64,000 nucleotides of DNA from Symbiodinium natans (Eukaryota; Sar; Dinophyceae; Suessiales; Symbiodiniaceae), in contig CAJNDS010002001.1 of the NCBI GenBank assembly GCA_905221605.1, positions 308,501 through 372,500 of the forward strand, in the 5' to 3' direction. Below are positions 9,891 through 20,179 of this stretch, piece after piece. The notes under the pieces are model-generated. The model was not told the DNA's origin. It worked only from the letters and a program-made list of their open reading frames with translations, and did not search any database. The translations under genes and the position numbers were made by a program. Position 1 is the stretch's first letter, and every line of letters starts with the position of its first letter.

Positions 9891-11755
9891 TTTAGGGTTT
9901 AGGGTTTAAGGTTTAGGGTTTAGGGTTTAGGGTTTAGGGTTTAGGGTTAGCGTGTGGGGCATCTTGTTTTCTGGGATCCTGCACTCGTGGTAGGGCTGAA
10001 TGGTTTGTGGGACTACTAGCTGGTCTTATCTGAATGATGCTACTCCCTGGCCTTGATGATAGGGTTCTGAAGGCTTAGGGTTTAGGGTTTAGGGTTGAGG
10101 GTTTAGGGTTTAGGGTTTAGGGTTTCGGGTTTCGGGTTTAGGGTTAGGGGGCTTCAAGGTGGGTATGTAACCCAAGCTTCCATAATACTCCCCACTACTC
10201 CCCAAGGCTCCCTAAGCTTCCCTTCGGTTCCCTGGGTACCTACCCCCTTGAACCCCGCTCCCTTAAGAACCCTCTAACCTGATTGCCTCAAGTACAGGCT
10301 GGCTGAAAACCACAACTGGCGCTAGCAATTTGGGCTGTGAACCTTCCAGTAAGGAAGGGTTTAGGGTTTAGGGTTTAGGGTTTAGGGTTTAGGGTTTAGG
10401 GTTTAGGGTTTAGGGCTTAGGGCTTAGGGTTTAGGGTTTAGGGTTTATGGTTTAGGGTAGGCCCAGAACCCTAAACCATCCTAAACCTTAAAGCATCCAC
10501 CCTAAAGGCAAAGTGAGGCCCCCACCAGATTGGAAGCGGTTCTTTGCAGCTTGTCCTTAGATTCAGGCTTTGGGGTGGTAGCCTAATTTAGAGAACTTGC
10601 CAACAGCTTTGAACGGGGTCTTGGGGGGGCTGCGGTCTAGTCCAGGGGCTTTGGGGGGGGTGGGGGGGGCGGGGGAGGGGTTTAGGGTTTAGGGTTTAGG
10701 GTTTAGGGTTTAGGGTTTAGGGTTTAGGGTTTAGGGTTTAGGGTTTAGGGTTTAGGGTTTAGGGTTGCCCTACTAGAATTCTGCTACCCAAGTGTGTAGC
10801 AGGATTCTAAGCCCCAAAAAAGTCTAAAGTTTTGGAGACCCAGGGCTGAGGAATTAGGATTCACGCAACCTCCCAGACACTAAACCCTGAACCCTGAACC
10901 CTGAACCCTGAACCCTAAACCCTGAACCCTAAACCCTAAACCCTAAACCCTAAACCCTAAACCTTAACCCTAAACCCTATGTTGAACATTCGGGAAACAG
11001 GGCAGGACATGACAGCTTAACTACAACGACTCCCCCAAACGAAGAGCCGTAGGGTGTGAACCTGAAACGTAGCGTGCGAACCTGAAACGGAAACAATCAA
11101 GGTTTAGGGTTTAGGGTTTAGGGTGGGGTTTAGGGTTTAGGGTTTAGGGTTTAGGGTTTAGGGTTCAGGGTTCAGGGTTCAGGGTTCAGGGTTCAGGTTT
11201 CAGGGTTCAAGGTTTAGTGTTCGGGGTTTAGGGCGACACCCACAAACATAACTCCTAAACCCTACTCCTGGAAGCCTTCGGGCCGAGCCGCGCTCTTCAC
11301 CTGCCACGTAGTGGGCATGAGGTGCTTGATTTGGGTTTAGGGTTTAGGGTTTAGGGTTTAGGGTTTAGGGTTTAGGGTTTCGGGTTTAGGGTTTAGGGTT
11401 TAGGGTTTAGGGGTTTAGGGTTTAGGGTTTAGGGTTTCGGGTGTAGGCCTTTGTGTCTTTTGGGGTTTGGTACAGCGGTCTAGAGGTCCCCAGTCTTTAA
11501 GGCTTCGGAACTCGCCCACAGCCACAAGGGGAAGCTGGAGCTGGGGATGTAGGGTTTGGTGGTGTAGGGTGTAGGGTGTAGGGTGTAGGGTTTAGGGTTT
11601 AGGGTTTAGGGTTTAGGGTTTAGGGTTTAGGGTTTAGGGTTTAGGGTTTAGGGTTTAGGGTTTAGGGTTTAGGGTTTAGGGTTTAGGGTTTAGGGTGTAG
11701 GGTGTAGGGTGTAGGGTGTAGGGTGTAGGGTTTGGTGGTGTAGGGTGTAGGGCAC
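9891..11755. repeat. Cluster of heptamer arrays
   Basis: Main blocks: 9891-9950, 10075-10145, 10357-10456, 10679-10766 (13 units of TTTAGGG after a G-run), 10881-10978 (C-strand, CCCTGAA and CCCTAAA), 11101-11230, 11331-11440 and 11555-11752. The last has a pure TTTAGGG core flanked on both sides by GGGTGTA variants. Confidence 0.9.
11276..11332 (-). CDS. Candidate short exon
   Basis: The minus frame reads IKHLMPTTWQVKSAARPE. CCCTAAA precedes it in the sense direction. No family recognised; only about 19 codons, so support is modest. Confidence 0.3.
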
Positions 11756-11897
11756 AGAAATCAGCCCTGATGAGGAATAACATGCGCATTTTTTTCATGC
11801 GTGATGCACCTGTGTGTTAAGAACAGTCTGTGAGTTTCCCAAACCCCAAAGTCTAAACCCTAACCCTGAACCCTAAAGACCCTTGTTTTGCTTACAG

Positions 11898-11983
11898 TGG
11901 TCGGAATAGACCGTCAAAAGCTGGAGTGGCTTTCCCCCCCCAACCACGAGAGCTCTGTGATGATCCAAGTCCGGAAGATTCGG
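11898..11983 (+). CDS. Candidate exon with clear acceptor
   Basis: A pyrimidine-rich acceptor TTTTGCTTACAG precedes it. The frame reads VGIDRQKLEWLSPPNHES then SVMIQVRKIR and runs to CGG followed by GTTTTTGG, a possible GT donor. The stretch is normal protein-like sequence. Family unknown. Confidence 0.5.
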
Positions 11984-12447
11984 GTTTTTGGGCTTAGGGT
12001 TTCAGGGTTTCGGGTTTTAGGGGTTAAGTGTTTAGGTCTTACGGTTTCAGGGGTTCTGGGTTTTAGGGTTGGGGTTTTTCTCTCAAAGCGACACGCAGTA
12101 CGATGTCTGGAGCACAGGCTATCACCTTCCAGTGCAAAACCCGGAACAAAAACAAACTAAACCCAAAACCCAAATCCCTAGTACCCGACTACCGAAGAAC
12201 TACAGATGAAAAACGACGTTTTGCTTGTGATGGGGGTTTAGGTTGGAGGGTTCAGGGTTTAGGGCTTATCTTCCCATATTTCTGGCTGATGGAGGTTTAT
12301 TGTGGATTACTACCCTAAACCCTAAACCCTAAGCTCTAAGCCCTAAAGCCTAAGCCCTAAGCCCTAAACCCTAAGCCCCTAGTTAGGGAATGTGGGGTTT
12401 CTGATGATGCTTGATGGGGCTTCGGGCTTGTAGGAAGGCTAATAGGG

Positions 12448-12562
12448 TTGGGATGTTCCCCCTTATACTAACAGTCCGTAATAGGAATGATCGTACACCC
12501 AATTATAGTCCCTATATTAAGGACTGTAAGTATAAGGAACATCCCAACTTACAGGGTTGAAT
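12448..12562. mobile_element. GATGTTCCCCC-family inverted-repeat element, intact
   Basis: The terminal repeats TTGGGATGTTCCCCCTTATA and TATAAGGAACATCCCAA face each other, with inner arms CTAACAGTCC and GGACTGT. Length is about 115 bp and no open frame is present. This copy has no heptamer or G-run in its centre. Confidence 0.75.
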
Positions 12563-13115
12563 CCCCACACTCTGAACCCCAATAGGGTGTAAATCCGAAG
12601 CCTTATCCAAATACCCCTCCGCAACCCTGAAGCCTTAAATACCTTCAAAGACAACTAAAGAGCCTTGAGCTTTAACATCCCTCAAGACCTAAAACCCAGA
12701 AAACCCCTCAAAAACCCTCAAAGCCCGTAACCCTTAAATCCCCAAAGCCCTAAACCGTGAAACATGCCGCAAAAACACATGTAAAAACCTAAGCAATCCC
12801 AAAAACCCCAAAGCCCTAATGGCCCCCGAAGCCCCAAACCCGAAAAAAATCAAGCTGGAACCCCAAAACCTTAAACCCGAAGACCCGCAACGCTGAACCC
12901 TAAAACCCTAAACCCCAAACCCTACAACCCTGCAGCCTCAAATTTAGAGCCTTCAACCCTGCAGCCCCCCAAAAGCCTGAAGCCCTAGACCTTGAAACCG
13001 CCGACAAGAGCACAACCCTATGGTAAAGGCCTTCAAAAAACACAGATCAAACAGACCCCTATGGACCCTAAGGGCGTAGCCCTAAACCCTAAACCCCAAA
13101 CCCTGAACCCTAAAC
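12563..13115. other. Degenerate C-strand region
   Basis: The sequence is dominated by decayed CCCTAAA-like words (CCCCAAA, CCTGAAG, CCCGAAA). It is probably a very old heptamer array. No gene seen. Confidence 0.55.
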
Positions 13116-13119
13116 CCTA

Positions 13120-13700
13120 AACCAAACGGCTCCGGGTGGCAACCGGAGCTCCTGTCTTTTTACATTCGGAAGACAGGATTTCAAGTTACCCGCCCTCAAC
13201 ATCTGTTAAGTACCATCAAACACATTAGGGTTTCGGGTTTAGAGTTTAGGGTTTGGGGTTTAGGGTCTTGAGTTTAGGAAATGACTTCGCGTGTTTCCTT
13301 GCAAGTTAGTTTGGGATTGAACGAAGGAACAAGGAGAAATTCCATGGGAAGGAGAGTCCACCCGTAAGTAATTAGGAGCGATCTGTGAGCTGGGCTAATA
13401 GCGCCCAGCGGCAGTTCCTACTTTCTACCTCATGGTCCAGTTGTTGCGTTCGTTCGTTCATGCAGTTCATGCGCGTCTGTTCGCTCACTCACGCCCCTAT
13501 GATTGATTGATTGACTGCCTGTCTCACGCCCCTATAAATGCATTCACTTACTTCTTGACTTAGTACATTCATTCTATGAATAGTAAACGAGATAAACGAG
13601 TGAAGGAAATGAGTGAGAGAAGTGAGCGAATGATTGAACGTATGCAAGGAAGAACTGGTCGCTACATCCATGCCCTTGTTATCTTCATGCTGGTACCTTC
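13120..13700. other. Unassigned segment with weak exon candidate
   Basis: 13125-13205 is open on both strands between CCCTAAA on the left and TTAGGG on the right. 13440-13690 is unlike its surroundings, rich in GTTCGTTCGTTCATG and in CTCACGCCCCTAT, which occurs twice (13489-13501, 13524-13536). I cannot assign either. Confidence 0.4.
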
Positions 13701-14184
13701 ATGGGCGGCGTGGCGTGCATCATTAAACTCAAGACGTAAAAAAAAAGGAACAAGGCAATGATCGAATGAACCCCCAAGACCCAAACATACGGACGAAGAG
13801 CATGAATCCAGTATCCCATCCAGCTATTACCATTATGGGGGTGTTTCCTGGCCCTCAATGTTGTGGGGGTCTTAACGCAGGAACTCTCTAAGCCTACTAT
13901 TTGCTGAAGACCCCCCCCAGAAAAATAGAGAATATGTATATATATATATATATATCCCTTATAAGGGCAATCTGGGGACTGTTCTTTGTACATTGTCGGG
14001 GGTTCTGAAGCAAGCAGTAGAAACATCAGATAATTCAAGTGAACCCGTGGGCAAAAGCAAAGCCCAAAACCCGAAACCCAAAACCCTAAACGCCCGAAAC
14101 CCTAAACCTGAAACCCCAAACCCTAAACCCTATACCCTAAACCCTAAACCCTAAACGTCCTAAACCCGAAACCCGAAACCCCAA

Positions 14185-14246
14185 GAGTCGAGCCCGTGGC
14201 CTGAGCGACAGGATTGATCTCCACTGAAGGCCGTGAAGGCCTTGTT
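14185..14246 (-). CDS. Candidate short exon
   Basis: The minus frame reads NKAFTAFSGDQSCRSGHG. The island has degenerate CCCGAAA on the left and TTTAGGG on the right. No family recognised. Confidence 0.35.
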
Positions 14247-14319
14247 GAGTTTAGGGTTTTGGGTTTAGGGTTTAGGGTTTAGGGTTTAGTAGTGCAATCA
14301 GGCAGACAGTAAGGTTTTC

Positions 14320-14640
14320 CAAAATAATTATTCTTGTGATAAATTTGTGTCAAAAAAGTGATTCGGAAATGTGACTGGAATTCTGAAATGTACTCACTGA
14401 GTCACAAAAATTGTCTTTAGCATGGACCGCAGTAGGCTTGAAAAATGTGATATTTTTCGGATGAAAATAAGAATACATTCTGGCGTTTTGTTGTTACATT
14501 TTTTGCATTTTTGTGCTGTTGCTGGGCACATTTGTTTTGCATTTTTCTTGCATTTGTTTTTTTCAGGTACAATTTCCAAGTACATGTTTTGCACATTTGT
14601 GGCACAATTTTAATTATTCTTGTTTTTGTGGGTTCTACCT
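14320..14640. other. AT-rich unique segment
   Basis: About 320 bp of clearly lower GC, heptamer-free, with TTTTTGCATTTTTGTGC-type words. Related words AATTATTCTTGT occur near both ends (14326 and 14611). Open frames on both strands are Asn/Lys/Phe-biased and not convincing. It could be a decayed insertion or organelle-derived DNA; I recognise no gene. Confidence 0.45.
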
Positions 14641-14811
14641 GTGATTGTGCGACTAAAGTTTAGGGTTCAGGGTTTAGGGCGCTTGGTTTCTGGCTTCGGG
14701 GCGGTTTCTCAGAAGTTGCCAGGTTTCGTGGGGACTTGTCACCCAAGATTGGGTTTAGGGTTTAGGGTTGAGGGTTTAGGGCTTGGGCTGACCCTAGAAA
14801 ATATTTGACCT

Positions 14812-14875
14812 GCACCACTTCGCCTAGAACCTTGCAAGCTAAGGCCGCAATGCAAGCCACATCCTTACTCGAAAC
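14812..14875 (-). CDS. Candidate short exon
   Basis: The minus frame reads SKDVACIAALACKVLGEV then VQV, an amphipathic helix-like stretch. Here the flanks are reversed (G-strand left, C-strand right), an exception to the usual layout. Family unknown. Confidence 0.35.
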
Positions 14876-15408
14876 CCTGAACCCTAAACCCTAAACCCTA
14901 AATCCTAAACCCTAAACCCTAAACCCTAAACCCTAAACCCACTGATTTATTAGCTTCAGGGTTTGGGGCTTAGGGTTTGGGGTCTAGAAATTTAGCATCC
15001 TAAAGCCTGAAGCCCCCAAGTGACGCACATCTAAAAGGTCCCCTACACCCTAAAACCCTAAACCTTATTCAACCCTAAAACCTGAACCCTAAAGCCTTCT
15101 CAAGCGTCCCCAACCCAAAATAAACCAAATAGGGTTCACTTGGTTGGCCTTTGGGCCTCCCAAGCCCCGAACCCTTAACCCCAAGAGGTCGATGTACTGG
15201 GTTTAGGGTTTAGGGTGGTTGAGGGTTTAGGGTTTATATAGGGTTTAGGGTTTAAGTGTTTAGGGTTGAGTGTTTAGGGTACCCATTGGGCTCCAACACT
15301 GTTTTGGCAGGATCGAGAAACCATAGACCCTACTTCTACGGTTGTTTGGAGACTGGAGGTCCAGGATGTCTTTAACCCAATGATGAGCGTAGCCTATTAA
15401 AGACCCTA

Positions 15409-15521
15409 CTTGGTAGCCCAGTAACGATATTCTAATAAGGGCACCCTTTTTGGGGTTGGTTGTTTTAAAAGGGAACCTTGAACAAACAAAAGGTAAAGGG
15501 GTACCACTGGGCTACCAAGTT
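15409..15521. mobile_element. ACTTGGTAGCCCAGT inverted-repeat element
   Basis: The terminal repeats are ACTTGGTAGCCCAGT and ACTGGGCTACCAAGT, about 113 bp apart end to end, with no coding capacity. A fragment of the same end (TATCACTGGGTTACTAAG) occurs near 22107. Confidence 0.75.
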
Positions 15522-15939
15522 AAATACCCTAACATGCTTATAATTGCATCATGAATCTGGCTATACTGGGCGAAGTGCCCATGAACTTGCAACCTTAAAC
15601 CCCAAAAGCCCAAACCCTCTTCATAGCAAGGATTTTCGAAGAAGGCGCTGACCGTCTAACCCCTAAACCCTAAACCCTAAGCCCTAAACCCTAAGCCCTA
15701 AGCCCTAAGCCCTAAGCCCTAGGCCCTGAGCCCTAAGCCCTAAAGCCTAAGCCCTAAACCCTTCGGGCAGATGATGCAATCTCACACTCTCATCCGTACA
15801 CATACCCGAAGTACCTGGCAAAGCCTAAACCCTAAGTGTGCAGGTTTAGGGTTTAGGATTTAGGGTTTAGGGTTTAGGGTTTAGGGTTTTGGCTTTTAGG
15901 CTTTAGGGCTTAGGGTACACCCTAAACCCTAGGCCCTAC

Positions 15940-16046
15940 AGGGTTCTTGGGACTTGTGCCGGAGCACTTGTGGCTGATAGCCGCGAAGACTTCGACTTCA
16001 ACTTCTTGAACTGGGTCAGCAGATTCGGTGAAAACCACATCCTGAG
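15940..16046 (-). CDS. Candidate exon, unidentified
   Basis: The minus frame reads QDVVFTESADPVQEVEVE then VFAAISHKCSGTS, acidic. CCCTAAA precedes it in the sense direction. Another minus frame is also open. Family unknown. Confidence 0.35.
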
Positions 16047-16754
16047 ATTTAGGGTTTGGGGAGTTTGGGGGTTAGGGTTTAGGGTTTAGGGTTTAGGGTT
16101 TAGGGTTTAGGGTTTAGGGCTCAGGGTTCACGATCTAGAGGCTGTACCTTGGAGCCTTATGGTTGTACTTGTGCCCTGGGGTTCTGGGGGACCCTTTTTA
16201 GAGGTCCTTCATGCAGCCTAGGGCCATATGAGGAGTGTAGTAAGGAAAAACCTTTACGGGTACAACCTTATAGGGGTCCGAGTATGACTCTCTTGATATG
16301 TAGGGTTCTGGGCTGAGGGTTCCCTAAACCCTAAACCCTAAACCCTAAACCCTAAACTCTAAACCCTAAACCCTAAACATTACAAACCCTAAGCCCTAAA
16401 CCCTGAACAGCGATCAAGCTGTCAGACTGAGAGCCTTATGCGCATTTTAACTCCTGTCCTGTTGCCCAAGTAGGCACACCAACCATTTATAGGGTTTGAA
16501 GGGTTGGTAGGGTTTAGGGTTTATAGGGTCTAAGGGTTTATAGGGTTTATGGGCTTGGCGTTTGTCGGGGTTTACGGCTCCCTGCAGCCCGGAGGTGAGA
16601 GGTGTTCAAACTTGGGTAGTTCTTAGCCTTGGACATAAACTGCCCTCAACCCCCCCGGCCCCCCTTTCCCCCCCCCCAAAAAAAAAAAAAAACACTCCAG
16701 GCCCATGGCCCATAAAAAGAATTGAGTAGAACAAACAACAAACCCAGAGGGTAC

Positions 16755-16845
16755 TGTTGTAGTACTGTTATGGAATTCGGCACCAAAAAGCATACTCATA
16801 GGGTTTTTGGGGGTACCTAATTCCGTAGTAGTACTACAGATGAAC
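16755..16845. mobile_element. Inverted-repeat element with GTAGTACTGTTATGGAATT end
   Basis: The left arm TTGTAGTACTGTTATGGAAT pairs imperfectly with the right arm ATTCCGTAGTAGTACTACAG across a short centre. Only one copy noticed. Confidence 0.5.
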
Positions 16846-17069
16846 CCTCAACCCTAAACCCTAAACCCTAAACCCCTACACCCCTAAACCTAAAACCACC
16901 AGGCCCCCCGCCGAGATGGGTGGTAGGTTCGCCGTGCTAGGAATTGGCATCGCTCCCTCACCAGTAACAATGGTTCGGGTTGAGGGTTTAGGGTTTAGGG
17001 TTGCGGTTTGGGAGTCCTGGGTTTGGGGTTTCCTAGGGTTGAGAGAGTTTAGAGGGTTGAAGGGTTTCG

Positions 17070-17152
17070 GTTGGGATGTTCCCCCTTGTCACAGTCCTTG
17101 AGGATACTATAATGCCTATTAAGGACTGTTGGTTTGAGAGGGAACATCGAAA
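17070..17152. mobile_element. GATGTTCCCCC-family element, short copy
   Basis: TTGGGATGTTCCCCCTTG and AACATCGAAAG form the ends, with CACAGTCCTT and AAGGACTGT inside. It belongs to the family at 12448-12562, with a degraded right end. Confidence 0.6.
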
Positions 17153-17159
17153 GGCTTAG

Positions 17160-17660
17160 GGTTTACAGTTGTTGTATAAGGGTTCATAAGGCCTTTATAA
17201 GGGTCTAAATGTTTTTTGTTGAGTTTTTTTAATGCTTTCTTTGAGGACTTAGAGTTTAGGGTTACAAGGTTTTTTTTTTTCAGGGCTTGTCAAGAAAGGG
17301 GGGCCCCTAACTTGGAACCCTGGATGTTTGCTTGAGACTAGCATTTGCTGAAGGACAGCCCCCAAAAAAATGAATATTCTTCCAAAGGCACTATCATCGT
17401 CCATTTCTGGTGGGTTCTTAAGCGCCTAAGCCCCCTTAGACCCGAAAGTCACAAACCCTAAGCCCTAAGCCCTTAAACCCTCCCAAATCCCTAAACCCTA
17501 AACCTTTCAACCCCCTAAACCCCATCAACCCTAAGAAGCCCTAAACGCAGGACTCCAAACGGCAACACTAAACCCTAAACCCTAAACCCTAAACCCTAAA
17601 CCCTAAACCCCAAACCCCAAACCCTTGACCCTCAACCCTAAACCCTAAACCCTAAACCCT
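17160..17660. other. Region without recognisable gene
   Basis: This holds a T-run (17271-17280), degenerate heptamers and a C-strand array at 17571-17665. No exon supported. Confidence 0.5.
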
Positions 17661-17864
17661 AAACCATAGGCCGCCCGCGCCAGGCGGCGGCCGGTACAAC
17701 TGAACGCTTCGAGATCTGCTTGCTTTGCCAAGCAGATCGAGCTTGCCATACCTGATGCATCCCTGCTAGCCATAGGGCACAATGTAATAATGGATTAACC
17801 CTAAACCCCCGACGCGCGACCCCGGCGGGGGAGGTCGGGCCTAAGAAGCCGTTGCGCCCCTGCC

Positions 17865-18040
17865 AGGCTTGCCCCCGCCAGGGTTGCCCCCGCCAGGGTA
17901 GGGTTGCCCCCGCCAGGTTGCCCCCTGTCAAGGTTCGCCCCCAAATTTGCCCCCGCCAGGGTTGCCCCCACCAGGGTTGCCCCCGCCAGGGTTGCCCTCG
18001 CCACGGTTGCCCCCGCCAGGGTGACCCCCCGCCAGCCTAC
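17865..18040. repeat. 15-bp minisatellite GGGTTGCCCCCGCCA, diverged block
   Basis: Degenerate copies of the 15-mer. In one minus frame the block encodes TLAGATLVGATLAGANLG, which resembles pentapeptide-repeat protein sequence (A-N/D-L-x-x). It may be a decayed piece of such a gene or a simple minisatellite. Confidence 0.85.
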
Positions 18041-18155
18041 TTGGGTTGGTCCCCGGAATTGGCCTCGCCTATTCAGGCTTCTCTATGAAGGGCCCTGCCA
18101 AAGTTCTCCATTAGTGGCCCCCGCCAGCTCCTTTGAGACTCCAGACTTTTTTGTA

Positions 18156-18192
18156 TTTATGTATATATATATATATATATACACATACGTTT
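18156..18192. repeat. TA microsatellite
   Basis: A (TA)n tract flanked by TGTA and ACATACG. Similar palindromic TA tracts occur at 13932-13956, 21293-21340, 36950-36968, 40296-40336 and 48988-49034. Confidence 0.9.
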
Positions 18193-18204
18193 ATACCTCA
18201 CTTT

Positions 18205-18410
18205 GAGGGTTGCCCCCGCCAGGGTTGCCCCCGCCAGGGTTGCCCCCGCCAGGGTTGCCCCCGCCAGGGTTGCCCCCGCCAGGGTTGCCCCCACCAGGGT
18301 TGCCCCCGCCAGGGTTGCCCCCGCCAGGGTTGCCCCCGCCAGGGTTGCCCCCGCCAGGGCCGCCAGGGTTGCCCCCGCCAGGGCTGCCCCCCCCGCCAGG
18401 GTTGCCCCAT
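18205..18410. repeat. 15-bp minisatellite GGGTTGCCCCCGCCA, pure block
   Basis: About 13 nearly identical units. All six frames are open, giving GLPPP, ARVAP, RQGCP on the plus strand and WRGQP, TLAGA, NPGGG types on the minus strand. The right edge runs directly into the cob fragment. Confidence 0.95.
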
Positions 18411-18720
18411 AAAATTAGTAAAGGTTTCTATGGAAAGATATTAATTCTCTATCTATATCTTCTTCAAATTCATTTCGGCTTCTCTTCTTTCTCACATCCA
18501 GATAATGCATTAGAAGCATGTGGATTACTTACTCCTTTACATATCGTACCTGAATGGTATTTCTTATGCCAATATGCTATGTTAAAAGCTGTACCAAATA
18601 AAAATGCAGGATTCATTATCTGATTTACTTCTATCTTCATCTTATTTTTCTTTATGAGAAGTCTTTCAATGTCATTCTATTTTTAGATTAAGACGTCCAG
18701 TAGATTTAATGGTTTCTATC
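18410..18720 (+). pseudogene. cob: Mitochondrial cytochrome b fragment (cob)
   Basis: The AT-rich segment encodes the third quarter of cytochrome b, a core subunit of respiratory complex III. Visible residues are QIHFGFSSFSHPDNALEA, then TPLHIVPEWYFLCQYAML and KAVPNKNAGFII. PEWY is the quinol-oxidation-site motif. Two defects follow: an in-frame TGA at 18621-18623, and an extra T in the run at 18680-18684, after which frame +1 continues as RLRRPVDLMVS. Both ends stop abruptly at the GGGTTGCCCCCGCCA minisatellite. AT content contrasts with both flanks. It is either a nuclear copy of mitochondrial DNA or one of the scrambled gene fragments typical of dinoflagellate mitochondria brought here by transfer or by misassembly. 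Because dinoflagellate cob transcripts are RNA-edited, the TGA alone does not prove decay. Confidence 0.9.
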
Positions 18721-18724
18721 GCAA

Positions 18725-19200
18725 CCCCGCCGGGTTGCCCAGTTTTACCCCTGCCAGGGTTGCCCCCACCAGGGCTGGCCCCCACCAGCGTTGCCCCCGC
18801 CAGGGTTGCCGCCGAGATATAGGGTTGCCCTTGGCAGGGTTCCGCCAGGGTTGACCCCGCCAGGGTGACATTGCCCTCGCCAGGTTGCCCTGTCAGGGTT
18901 CCACGCCTCCTCACGTCGCCTACTCAGGAATTGTGCACCTTCTCTGCGACGGCCTCGTCCTCCTCGCGCGCTGGCGAGGCTTCGTCGTCCTTCTTATGAA
19001 GTGTTGTTTTGTTGCCGAGTAGGGCTTCTTGTGCCATATGGGCCCCAGATGGCCCCAGATGCGGGAAGGGCCCTTGCCCGTGCCTGGGTTGCCCCCGCCA
19101 GCGGGGTTGCCCCCGCCAGGGCTGCCCTTGCGTTGCCCTTGCTATTGCCAGGGTTGCCCCCGCCACGCCCCGCCGCCCGCCAGGGTTGCCCCCCGCCGGC
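18725..19200. repeat. 15-bp minisatellite, dispersed diverged copies
   Basis: GTTGCCCCCGCCAGG units occur at 18725-18900 and again at 19085-19200, separated by about 180 bp of GC-rich unique sequence. The minisatellite therefore flanks the cob fragment on both sides. Confidence 0.85.
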
Positions 19201-19631
19201 CCTTGCGCGACCCCGGTCCGTGGGAGGCCGGGCCCAAGACGCGCGACCCCAGCATAGGAGGTCCTGTCAACAAAGACCAAGCTGGGCCAGAGAAGCCCTT
19301 GCGCCAGCGGGTGGCCCGGCCTTCCGCGCTTGGCCCTCGCCATTCTGCCATATGAATGAGCTTGGGTCCGGAATTGGGCTTGAGGGTGTCTTAAACACAG
19401 TATGGGTGAAACAGATTGTCCCGCTCCCTGTTGATCCAGGAAATTATATATAGCAACAGCAGCAGTCAACACGTCCCAGCCCGGCCAGCGGGGAGACTCG
19501 AGGGGCTGTGGAGGGTAGACGGCTCTAAACCCGAAAGAGGCGGTAGTTTGGGTGGCTGGTGGGGTGGGATCCGCTGCACCGAGGTGGCCCGACCCGCCAC
19601 CACTCCCTGGCGCGGGTCGGGACCGCGGCAC
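18924..19631 (-). CDS. Long open frame of doubtful status
   Basis: This is the longest uninterrupted frame in the window (235 codons), but it runs through minisatellite, so length is weak evidence. The C-terminal part, KKDDEASPAREEDEAVAE followed by KVHNS and a stop, is charged and protein-like, and could be a real 3' exon. The N-terminal half is Pro/Gly/Arg-rich. No family recognised. Confidence 0.25.
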   Translation of the reverse strand: MPRSRPAPGSGGGSGHLGAADPTPPATQTTASFGFRAVYPPQPLESPRWPGWDVLTAAVAIYNFLDQQGAGQSVSPILCLRHPQAQFRTQAHSYGRMARAKRGRPGHPLAQGLLWPSLVFVDRTSYAGVARLGPGLPRTGVAQGPAGGNPGGRRGVAGATLAIARATQGQPWRGQPRWRGQPRHGQGPFPHLGPSGAHMAQEALLGNKTTLHKKDDEASPAREEDEAVAEKVHNS

Positions 19632-19711
19632 TTTGGAACACCCTAAACCCTAAACCCTAAACCCTAAACCCTAAACCCTAAACCCTAAACCCTAAACCCC
19701 AACCCTAAACC

Positions 19712-19838
19712 AGCCTGCCTTTATGTGTGGGACTTCCGAAGCCTTTGGCTGTCGCTGTCCCAACTTTGCAACTCCAATACAGAGAGCCAAAGGGATCTGC
19801 GGAAGCGGCGACTGAGGTCCCTCCAATCTACCCTTACA
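19712..19838 (+). CDS. Candidate exon, unidentified
   Basis: The plus frame reads ACLYVWDFRSLWLSLSQL, CNSNTESQRDLRKRRLRS, LQSTLT, a hydrophobic then basic stretch. CCCTAAA is on the left. The right edge CAGG|GTTTAGGG supplies a GT donor from the heptamer. Family unknown. Confidence 0.45.
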
Positions 19839-20061
19839 GGGTTTAGGGTTCAGGGTTTAGGGTTTAGGGTTTGGGGTTTTAGGGTTTAGGGTTGAGTTTA
19901 GGGTGTACATAGTTTAGAGGGTTAAGGTTCAGGGTCTGAACCCTACACCCCAAGCCCTCTGCGTGCCCCCCCCCAGAAGATACCTATCCCAGACCCGCAG
20001 TCAAGTGAAGGGTGGTGGGAGGCGCCCAAGACAGTGGTTCGGGTGTACTCAGCACCCCAAG

Positions 20062-20179
20062 TACCCAGATCTTCCAAACCCTTTAATTAAGGAATATACC
20101 TCAATTCATAATAAGGATCCTTAGTATCAAATAGCTAGGGTATATTCCTTAATTAAGGGGTTTTGGAAGATCTGGGTAT
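20062..20179. mobile_element. TACCCAGATCTTCCAAA inverted-repeat element
   Basis: Long, nearly perfect arms: TACCCAGATCTTCCAAA at left and TTTTGGAAGATCTGGGTA at right, continuing inward through CTTTAATTAAGGAATATACC and TATATTCCTTAATTAAGG. The centre is about 40 bp. The low arm divergence suggests a young copy. Confidence 0.8.

Noticed and set aside
18203-18412. Six open frames over the minisatellite as separate genes
   Set aside because: A 15-bp stop-free unit opens all frames; none is evidence of coding.
19640-19700. rRNA or other structural RNA near the GC-rich 19.5-kb segment
   Set aside because: No conserved rRNA core motif was recognised; the GC-rich sequence is explained by minisatellite and unassigned DNA.
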